Shown here piece after piece: positions 1 to 5,324 of a stretch of 5,324 nt of DNA. Under the pieces are notes generated by a model. The model did no database searches. It saw nothing but the letters and a program-made list of their open reading frames with translations, and was not told the DNA's origin. Position 1 is the first letter of the stretch; the number at the start of each line of letters is the position of its first letter. Source of the DNA: Opitutia bacterium (GTDB lineage Bacteria; Verrucomicrobiota; Verrucomicrobiia; Opitutales; Seribacteraceae). Location of the stretch: assembly GCA_018695085.1 (NCBI GenBank), contig JABHOU010000319.1:1-5324 (forward strand). The letters are read 5' to 3'. Made by a program: the position numbers and the translations under genes.

Positions 1-43
1 AAGGGCACCACTCCATCGATGGTCAAGGGGGTGGCTCTAGACT

Positions 44-2023
44 TCAATCCGATAATTCGACGGTCAAGCTTCTAATAATGGGCTTGGCTTGGCAATGTAT
101 CACATAGGTCTCGTGAGGTGAATCGGCGATGTGAACGTGATGCATTTCCCGACCGTTTTCCTCCCAAGAATAGGTTGTTTTTACGGGATGAAAGCCACCG
201 TTCGGCTCGATGTAATCGGCGTCGATGCGGAGACTGAAAATCATGGCTGTGTTGTTCTGGCGACCAGTGAAGCGGACCAAGGCCTTGCCGATGCCTGCAG
301 GTATCTCATCGAATGACACGAACTTGCATGAACCCACTACCGGACCTGCGGCACGCCCCACGGCAAGCCACGATTTACCGTCGTCCAGCGACACCTCCAG
401 ATTCCAGCCGTCCTTGGGGCTTCGGGCTCGGTAGTGGCAACCGAAACGAAGGCACTTGATGTCGCCCGGCGCATCGACGGGGAATGTAATGGAGCCATTT
501 CCGGTGGTCATTTGAAGGCCGGCTTGACTGCTGGCAATGCGGTCTATCCGTGGATGGAACTCGCGAAGGTTGAGGACGTTGGGGTAGTTGCTCCGCGCAT
601 TGCCCTCGATGGTGAGCGTTCCCTGTGACGGGCTGGCCGAGAACCTGATCGTGTTGTCGCCTTGCGTGAGGGAGGGAAGTACGCGTTGGGAATGCTGAAC
701 GTCGTGTTCGGTTCGCAAGGAATGCAAGCGAGTTCCCGTTCCCTTGAGTTCGAATTGAAGACGATAGTCGTACAACCGATGGATCAATGGCCCCAAGTCC
801 ACCGTCATGGAGAAAGGTCCGCCTGCGGATTCGGAGAAGACCTCTTTCCAATCGAGGCCATGGTTGCGAGAAAAGCTGACGCGGACCATGCCACCTTCAC
901 CGATCGAGCCGGACACCGTCAATTTGCCACCCAAGTAGACATAGGAGGTAGGCATCCTCAACTCGAGGATGCCGGCCATGTCCCCGTCGTCCACGCCCAA
1001 TGCCCCTTGGCGACGGGTGTCCGCGAGGAGGTTCTCGCAGCGCAGGGCTGCTCGCTTGAGTGAATGACCGGTCAACGGAACGTCCCAGACACGAGAGCCA
1101 TTGCCGATTCGTCCTCGAGCGAGGTCTCCGAACTTGTGGGTGTAATCCAAGAATGATCCCTTGATGCACAACGGGGCCGGTCCTTTGCCGTCAGGCCCGG
1201 AATTGACATGCAGCCCCTTGTTCGACCAGTTCCTGGTGAGTGACTCGCCGTGGCGGAGTTGGAGGTTCACGCGATAACCCATCGAGTATCCCTGCTCCCG
1301 AACCGGTGGATACCCACTGTATTCACCGATCGTCGAATGCCAACCGTGACTGCGTGCGGGCAAACGCCCGTTGCGATCGTAAAATTGGCACGTCGCCAAG
1401 AGAGGCGGTCCCTTCTTCCAGCCGTCGTTTGCCATGAACGAAGCCAACTTGCCGCGCATGCCGGGGTTTGTCGCTAGCCACGTCCGCACCTCCTTGGCAA
1501 TTTCGTTCACGCTGGCCACATCGCCGCGGGCATCGATAAAATAGGAAATCAGGGATGCGTCCAGCATGTGCCAATCCTGCTTCCATTCCACCTCGGGCAC
1601 CGTATGCCCGCGCAATTCTCTTCCGCGAGCGTTCAGTCCCGCCGCCCGAGCCAACGCCTCGACATTGGACGCCGAACAACAGCATTGACCGTAGCCATAC
1701 ACGTTGAACGTCTTGATCGGGTCGTGCACGCAGAGATCTTCATGCAGGAATTCTTTCGGCGGCACGTCCTGATGTCGGAATTGCACCACGCTGTTCCACA
1801 CGGCCACGGCTTTTTCGCGGTCAGTCATGTCGGGTTTGAGAAACGATGCCTTCCAAGCCTCGACGTCGGAAACGTCGTCGACGTTCCCCGACAGGATCTT
1901 GATGTTGGAAACGATACCGACTTCTTTTTGGGAACCTGTCGCTTTCTCGCCAAAAACCGCTTGAGAGCCAACCCACCACAGGCCGGCAACTGAAAACAGT
2001 AAAGGAACGGATTCCTTCCGCAT
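44..2023 (-). CDS. Exported transglutaminase-like protein with beta-rich C-terminal domains
   Basis: Protein of 659 residues. The ATG at 2023 is preferred over the in-frame upstream start at 2080: it begins a signal peptide (MRKE, core VPLLFSVAGLWWVGSQA, likely cleavage after VFG at Gly25) and follows the previous stop by 4 bases. Residues 64-165 form a transglutaminase-like core: GYGQC with Cys114, then ALARAAGLNARGRELRGH with His140, then WHMLDAS with Asp155, matching the order and spacing of the papain-like triad. Such domains act as peptidases, amidases or crosslinking enzymes; the substrate here is unknown. Residues 166-300 (GWKKGPPLLATCQFYD, LTRNWSNKGLH) look like a family-specific extension. 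Residues 350-605 look like two beta-sandwich units, each with an Asp-box-like motif: SRNHGLDW (385-392, degenerate) and SLDDGKSW (545-552, good match). No C-terminal anchor or sorting signal is obvious, so it is probably periplasmic or secreted. The stop is TGA. The fold call is fairly sure; the activity is not. Confidence 0.87.
   Translation of the reverse strand: MRKESVPLLFSVAGLWWVGSQAVFGEKATGSQKEVGIVSNIKILSGNVDDVSDVEAWKASFLKPDMTDREKAVAVWNSVVQFRHQDVPPKEFLHEDLCVHDPIKTFNVYGYGQCCCSASNVEALARAAGLNARGRELRGHTVPEVEWKQDWHMLDASLISYFIDARGDVASVNEIAKEVRTWLATNPGMRGKLASFMANDGWKKGPPLLATCQFYDRNGRLPARSHGWHSTIGEYSGYPPVREQGYSMGYRVNLQLRHGESLTRNWSNKGLHVNSGPDGKGPAPLCIKGSFLDYTHKFGDLARGRIGNGSRVWDVPLTGHSLKRAALRCENLLADTRRQGALGVDDGDMAGILELRMPTSYVYLGGKLTVSGSIGEGGMVRVSFSRNHGLDWKEVFSESAGGPFSMTVDLGPLIHRLYDYRLQFELKGTGTRLHSLRTEHDVQHSQRVLPSLTQGDNTIRFSASPSQGTLTIEGNARSNYPNVLNLREFHPRIDRIASSQAGLQMTTGNGSITFPVDAPGDIKCLRFGCHYRARSPKDGWNLEVSLDDGKSWLAVGRAAGPVVGSCKFVSFDEIPAGIGKALVRFTGRQNNTAMIFSLRIDADYIEPNGGFHPVKTTYSWEENGREMHHVHIADSPHETYVIHCQAKPIIRSLTVELSD
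1559..1684 (-). other. Transglutaminase-like catalytic triad region (Cys114, His140, Asp155)
   Basis: Codons checked directly on the minus strand: Cys114 is TGC at 1684-1682, His140 is CAT at 1606-1604, and Asp155 is GAC at 1561-1559. Cys114 sits in GxC, ten residues before the Leu of ALARAAGLNAR, as in bacterial transglutaminase-core proteins. Cys115 and Cys116 follow at once, giving an unusual CCC run. Confidence 0.75.
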
Positions 2024-2038
2024 TATTCTAGTGCTCGC
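2024..2038 (-). promoter_or_regulatory. Short gene junction with weak ribosome-binding site
   Basis: The lipoprotein TAG (2030-2028) is followed by AATA and then the ATG of the transglutaminase-like gene. Only a weak GAG element (2038-2036) lies about 12 bases before the start, within the end of the lipoprotein gene. This supports co-transcription and probable translational coupling, and leaves no room for a promoter outside coding sequence. Confidence 0.55.
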
Positions 2039-2567
2039 AAACGCATGCGTATTCCTTGAAGTTGCACTCTGGGCAATCACTGAGGTCTAGGTTGAATTTT
2101 TCTGTTATCGGATCGGATTCCTGAGTACTTTTAATTGTCACTATGACAGGCAGAGCTTTGCCCTTCGGGAAGGATTCATTTGAGATTAGCGAGTCGCCGT
2201 CTTTTGAGAATTCGAGGTTGGTGGGGTTTGATCGGTTTCCACCAATTAAGGTGACGACTTGATTCTCGACCGGGACGACCTTTCCGTCCTTCACTGCCGA
2301 AATAAGAATTTTTAAATCTTCCATTAGGAGAAACTCGATGTGAGGTGTTACCGAGGTGATGAGTCGTCCGCCGTTGGGACCACCTTCCTTTTGGTGCACC
2401 GCGTGGTTATCCGGCTGAGCGTGATGGTGATCGTCTTTTCCGTTGTGGCTATGCCCATGTCCATGCCCATCGTCGTGCGGGTGTCCATGGTCGTCATCGC
2501 AAGAGGTCCATAGAATGGTAGCGAGAGATGCGGTGAGCGTAAGGATTTTCCGCGTATTGAATTTCAT
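2028..2567 (-). CDS. His-rich, Cys-tailed putative metal-binding lipoprotein
   Basis: Protein of 179 residues with no function I can name. The ATG at 2567 is chosen because it starts a lipoprotein-like signal peptide: basic n-region (Lys2, Arg6, Lys7), hydrophobic core ILTLTASLATILW, then Cys23 in LWTSC, followed by DDD. The frame extends upstream to 2675, but that part overlaps the permease and would put the signal internally. Residues 27-58 hold 12 His in HGH, HPH and HHH groups between Asp and Gly, a typical loose metal-binding tract. Residues 61-164 look like a small beta-rich domain (PNGGRLITSVTPHIEFLL, then VVTLIGG, PVIVTIKS, EKFNLDLSD). The C-terminus is CPECNFKEYACVCEH, with Cys165, Cys168, Cys175, Cys177 and His179 as possible soft-metal ligands. 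The gene lies 46 bases after the permease and 4 before the next gene, so it is probably in the same operon. Inferred role: periplasmic metal buffer or delivery to the pump. I recall similar proteins beside CusA-type genes in Verrucomicrobiota, unverified. Confidence 0.85.
   Translation of the reverse strand: MKFNTRKILTLTASLATILWTSCDDDHGHPHDDGHGHGHSHNGKDDHHHAQPDNHAVHQKEGGPNGGRLITSVTPHIEFLLMEDLKILISAVKDGKVVPVENQVVTLIGGNRSNPTNLEFSKDGDSLISNESFPKGKALPVIVTIKSTQESDPITEKFNLDLSDCPECNFKEYACVCEH
2031..2075 (-). other. C-terminal CX2CX6CXCXH motif of the lipoprotein
   Basis: These codons give the last 15 residues, CPECNFKEYACVCEH, with four Cys and a final His directly before the TAG stop. Four closely spaced Cys in an exported protein either form disulfides or bind a soft or borderline metal such as copper, silver, zinc or cadmium. 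The sequence alone does not decide between these. Confidence 0.75.
2394..2489 (-). other. His-codon-rich low-complexity tract in the lipoprotein gene
   Basis: This stretch encodes residues 27-58 of the lipoprotein, with 12 His among 32 residues, interspersed with Asp and Gly. At the DNA level it repeats short CAT/CAC-plus-GGN units, seen on the plus strand as catgtccatgcccat-like runs. Such tracts easily gain or lose units by slippage, so length variation between strains would be expected. Metal binding is inferred from composition only. Confidence 0.8.
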
Positions 2568-2613
2568 CTTTGAATCTTTCTTATTTTGTTTGTGGTTTAC
2601 CGTTTTTATAAAA
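2568..2613 (-). other. AT-rich spacer between permease and lipoprotein genes
   Basis: These 46 bases are markedly richer in A and T than the flanking genes. They begin on the minus strand with a perfect palindrome, TTTTATAAAA (2604-2613), which contains a TATAAA -10-like hexamer. No -35-like element at 16-18 bases was found, so an internal promoter is possible but not supported. The rest is an A-rich leader holding the probable ribosome-binding site. Confidence 0.45.
2576..2582 (-). promoter_or_regulatory. Possible ribosome-binding site of the lipoprotein gene
   Basis: Read on the minus strand this is AAGAAAG, matching AAGGAGG at five of seven positions, 8 bases before the ATG at 2567. The spacing is good but the match is modest in an A-rich leader. 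It supports the start at 2567 rather than the longer frame from 2675. Confidence 0.4.
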
Positions 2614-5324
2614 TCAAGTGTCTGGATTGAGATCCTTGGCAAGGATCGATTCAACCGGTTTGCGACAGAATGCATAGAAGAGGGAGGGAGTGACCGCGAG
2701 ACCTAGGAGAGTCGAAGTGACCAAGCCACCCACGATGGCGATGGCAACGGGTCCGAGAATTTCTCGTCCCGGTTCATGGAGGGCAAGAAGGATTGGGACG
2801 AGCGCGATACCAGCGGAGAGAGCCGTCATGAGGATGGGCGATAATCGTTCGAGTGTACCTCGTTCGACCATTTGTCGAGTGAAGCTTTCCCCCTCATTAC
2901 GCATGAGATGTAGGTAGTGGGTGATGAGCATGATGTTGTTGCGCGCGGCAATCCCGCTCACGGCGATAAAGCCTACCAAGGTGGCGATGCTTACATTGTC
3001 TAGCTTGTACTTGGTGTAGAGAACGGCGCCAACGAGAGACACGGGAATGATACCTAGGGTAAGAAAGGCAAGAGCGAAGCTTCGGTAGTGTCCGTAGAGA
3101 AGGAAGAAAACGAGAATGAGAAGAATTGTTGAAGCATAGAATATTGCCGAGGTGGCTTCTCGTTGCGCTTGGTATTCGCCTTCAAGTGAGATGGAGTAAC
3201 CTTTTGGCAGTTTCACTTTTTCGGTAACTTCTCTTTGAAGGCGTTCGACCGCGGCATTGAGATTCTCTGTCGTTGGGTTGATGGAGACGACGAAGCGTCG
3301 CTGCGAGTTCTCTCGGAGGATCATGTTCGGTCCGGTTGCTCGGCGTATGTCGGCGACCCGTTCGAGAGGGATTCGTTGACCGCTTAGCGTGTCAACATAG
3401 GTTTGCTTGAGACGCTCTGGGTTTTCCCTCCATTCCTGCGGAAGTCGCAGCACAAGGTCGTATTTTCGTGTACCCTCGTAGATTTCGGCGACTTTTTCGC
3501 CCGCCATGAGGGTTGCGAGTTCTTCGTTTAGGTCGCCGGGCGCAACGCCATAGGCAAGAGCTCGTTTGCGATCCGGTTCTATTCGCAACTGAGGAACGGA
3601 GGCTTGTTGCTCGGTTCGGGCTTCCTCGAGACCGGGAATGCCGCGGGCGACGTCGGCGATTTGAGAACCGAGGCGGCGAAGTTCATCGAGGTCAGGGCCA
3701 AACACCTTCACAGCAACTTTTGCGGAAACACCACTCAGCATGTGTCCGACACGGTCCGCGAGTGGTCCGCTCATAGAACTGAATGTGCCAGGGATGCTGC
3801 GCATGGTTGTCCGAATATCTTCGATGACTTCCTTTTGCTTCCTCCCCGACGATTTGTCGAACTCGATATCGAATTCAACGGTTGAGACCGGTACCACGTG
3901 ATCTCCCCGTTCCGCCCGACCTGCCCGAAAACCCACGCTCTTGATGCCGGGGATACTGAGGAGCAGGTCTTGTCCTACGTGGGCGAGCTCGGTGGTGGTC
4001 TTGAGCGACGTTCCCGGCGCTGTCGTCATGGCGACGAGCGCCGAGGGTTCTTGAAAAGGTGGCAGGAAGTTCCCGCCCATGTTCTTGAATGATTGATAGC
4101 TCGACCAGAGTAGTCCTCCCATTATGGCCAAGACCATGAAGGGTTGCGAAAGCGAGAAACGTAACCAAGTAGCGGCAAAGGCGGACTTAATCCATCGGGT
4201 AAGAAAACTATCTTTTGCCCGTGCTTTGCAAAGTTTATCCGGCAGGAGGTAGGAGCAGAGAACCGGGATGACTGTAAGGGCTACCAGAAAAGAGGCTGTC
4301 ATGCTCACGATCGTGGCGATGGCGATGGGCGTGAACAGTCGGCCTTCGACTCCGCTTAGAGCGAAGAGAGGAAGGAATACTAGAACGATCAAGAGGGTGG
4401 CGTAGAATATGGATGAGCGTACTTCACCTGAAGCGTCTGCTATGACTTTTATTCTGGATTCGGGATTTGAAAGGGCAGCGTTTTCTCGGAGCCGTCGAAA
4501 AATATTTTCCATGTCTACGATGGCGTCGTCCACCACCATCCCGATGGCTACGGCCAATCCGCCAAGGGTCATCGAATTGACGCCGACACCGAGCAATTCG
4601 AACACTAATGCAGTGATCGCAAGAGAAAGAGGAATGGCGGTCAGAGTTATTAGGGTGACGCGCAAGTTGAGTAGAAACAAAAAAAGAACAATGCAGACCA
4701 GCAAAGCTCCGTCCCAAAGAGCTTTTTCTAGATTTCCGACGGCGAGGTCGATGTAGTCGCTCTGCTTGTAAAGTGGAATGATTTCGGTGCCGGTTGGTAG
4801 TGAAGAGCTTAATTCCTTCAAGGCTTGTTCCAGTTTTATCGTTAAGTCGAGGGTGTCGAATCCGGGAGATTTTCTAACGCTCATAACTACTCCGGGGTAA
4901 CCTTTGGGGGCTTGATCGGGGCCGTTCGTATCGTGCCGAACGCCCATGCCCGCATCCCCGCGCATGGGTTCGACGCCCCAAGCAACCTCGGCTACGTCGC
5001 GAATGCGAAGCGGCCGGTCGTTGCGATAAGTGACCACAATGTCTCCGATGGCATCGAGATCCTTGGTCATGGCCAGATTGCGAACCATGATCTCTTGAGT
5101 GCCTTCCGTGAGAAATCCGCCCGTGGTGTTTTTTACGGATGCGGCAGTCGCCAAACGTAATTGTTCAAGGTTTATTCCATGCCTTAGCATTTTTTTGGGA
5201 TTTGGTCGCACCTGAACCTGTTTCACGCCACCTCCCATAGTCTGGATTTCAGCTATCCCCGGTATCGCCTGAAGACGGCGGGAGACCACCCAATCCGCGA
5301 GGGTTCTAAGATCTCGAGGGTTGG
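2614..5324 (-). CDS. cusA: CusA/CzcA-family heavy-metal efflux RND permease, 5'-truncated by the window edge
   Basis: Inner-membrane metal/proton antiporter of the HME-RND family, the trimeric pump of a tripartite CusCBA/CzcCBA-type exporter. The frame is open to the right edge, giving 902 full codons; E. coli CusA is about 1047 residues, so roughly 150 N-terminal residues (TM1 and part of the porter domain) are missing. Residues here count from the first full codon. The segment DLRTLADWVVSRRLQAIPGI is a family hallmark. Hydrophobic segments fit TM2-TM6 (about 200-360), TM7 (about 392-408) and TM8-TM12 (about 725-880), with porter regions before TM2 and between TM7 and TM8. The TM4 proton-relay motif reads GMVVDDAIVDMEN (261-273), with the conserved Asp265 and Glu272. 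TM10 carries GFIAVSGIAARNNIMLITHY, and the C-terminus has RGTLERLSPILMTAL and GGLVTSTLLGLAVTPSLF. At the CzcA Asp402 position there is Ala, as in CusA, but the metal cannot be assigned from that alone. The stop is TGA. Family assignment is secure; the symbol is family-level only. Confidence 0.95.
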   Translation of the reverse strand, partial: NPRDLRTLADWVVSRRLQAIPGIAEIQTMGGGVKQVQVRPNPKKMLRHGINLEQLRLATAASVKNTTGGFLTEGTQEIMVRNLAMTKDLDAIGDIVVTYRNDRPLRIRDVAEVAWGVEPMRGDAGMGVRHDTNGPDQAPKGYPGVVMSVRKSPGFDTLDLTIKLEQALKELSSSLPTGTEIIPLYKQSDYIDLAVGNLEKALWDGALLVCIVLFLFLLNLRVTLITLTAIPLSLAITALVFELLGVGVNSMTLGGLAVAIGMVVDDAIVDMENIFRRLRENAALSNPESRIKVIADASGEVRSSIFYATLLIVLVFLPLFALSGVEGRLFTPIAIATIVSMTASFLVALTVIPVLCSYLLPDKLCKARAKDSFLTRWIKSAFAATWLRFSLSQPFMVLAIMGGLLWSSYQSFKNMGGNFLPPFQEPSALVAMTTAPGTSLKTTTELAHVGQDLLLSIPGIKSVGFRAGRAERGDHVVPVSTVEFDIEFDKSSGRKQKEVIEDIRTTMRSIPGTFSSMSGPLADRVGHMLSGVSAKVAVKVFGPDLDELRRLGSQIADVARGIPGLEEARTEQQASVPQLRIEPDRKRALAYGVAPGDLNEELATLMAGEKVAEIYEGTRKYDLVLRLPQEWRENPERLKQTYVDTLSGQRIPLERVADIRRATGPNMILRENSQRRFVVSINPTTENLNAAVERLQREVTEKVKLPKGYSISLEGEYQAQREATSAIFYASTILLILVFFLLYGHYRSFALAFLTLGIIPVSLVGAVLYTKYKLDNVSIATLVGFIAVSGIAARNNIMLITHYLHLMRNEGESFTRQMVERGTLERLSPILMTALSAGIALVPILLALHEPGREILGPVAIAIVGGLVTSTLLGLAVTPSLFYAFCRKPVESILAKDLNPDT
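2631..2647. repeat. Perfect inverted repeat at the 3' end of the permease gene
   Basis: GATCCTTG and CAAGGATC are exact reverse complements around a single central G. The repeat lies in the last codons of the permease gene (coding ILAKDL), 14 bases before its stop. It could be a dyad protein-binding site or, as RNA, a small hairpin with the innermost bases unpaired. It lacks a following clear U-run, so it is not called as a terminator. It may be chance. Confidence 0.5.

Noticed and set aside
1..43. Possible terminator hairpin or start of another gene downstream of the transglutaminase-like gene
   Set aside because: The only clean dyad is CCATCGATGG (13-22), with weak flanking pairing and no U-run. 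A minus-strand ATG at 16 leaves only five codons and has no visible ribosome-binding site.
662..1063. Plus-strand open frame of 133 codons
   Set aside because: It is antisense to the beta-rich half of the transglutaminase-like protein, with no family resemblance and no convincing ribosome-binding site.
1568..1993. Plus-strand open frame of 141 codons
   Set aside because: It lies opposite the signal peptide and catalytic core of the transglutaminase-like gene, shows no recognisable domain or signal, and is best explained as a shadow of that gene.
2024..2080. Upstream in-frame start extending the transglutaminase-like protein by 19 residues
   Set aside because: It would put a non-hydrophobic leader before a good signal peptide and overlap the lipoprotein gene; the start at 2023 fits better.
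2394..2489. CRISPR array or tandem DNA repeat
   Set aside because: The repetition is short His/Gly/Asp codon use inside a coding frame, with no regular repeat-spacer pattern.
2604..2613. TATAAA as the -10 box of an internal promoter for the lipoprotein gene
   Set aside because: No -35-like hexamer at suitable spacing; TTGCCA upstream is about 26 bases away and TTGATT is almost adjacent.
2568..2675. Upstream in-frame start extending the lipoprotein by 36 residues
   Set aside because: It overlaps the end of the permease gene and would bury the lipoprotein signal peptide inside the chain.
2614..5324. Assignment of a specific metal from the CusA methionine triad
   Set aside because: Met528 (HMLSG), Met606 (TLMAGEK) and Met667 (GPNM) are candidates, but I could not align them to the CusA triad reliably by eye.

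Overview
The window reads as part of a chromosome or accessory island from a Gram-negative-type bacterium: it carries a proton-driven heavy-metal efflux (HME-RND) permease, a putative lipoprotein and a secreted protein. From memory of family resemblance, the lipoprotein (PNGGR, NLDLSDCPEC, EYACVC blocks) and the transglutaminase-like protein (DPIKTFNVYGYG, GWKKGP, NWSNKGLH blocks) look most like proteins of Verrucomicrobiota, Planctomycetota and relatives. That placement is an inference and could not be searched.

All three supported genes lie on the minus strand, so transcription runs from the right edge to the left. Positions 5324 to 2614 hold a CusA/CzcA-family inner-membrane metal/proton antiporter. 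Its first ~150 residues, including TM1, lie beyond the right edge. After 46 AT-rich bases comes a 179-residue His-rich putative lipoprotein with a C-terminal Cys cluster (2567 to 2028). Only 4 bases later begins a 659-residue exported protein with an intact transglutaminase-like Cys-His-Asp triad and a long beta-rich C-terminal region (2023 to 44). The last 43 bases hold no recognisable gene. No credible plus-strand gene was found.

The first two genes make functional sense together: the permease exports metal and the lipoprotein, with 12 His near its N-terminus and a CX2CX6CXCXH tail, is a plausible envelope metal-binding partner. The tightly spaced third gene has no known link to metal efflux, and is the puzzle of the window. 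The membrane-fusion protein (CusB/CzcB), outer-membrane channel (CusC/CzcC) and any regulator are not here; if present they should lie upstream, beyond the right edge.
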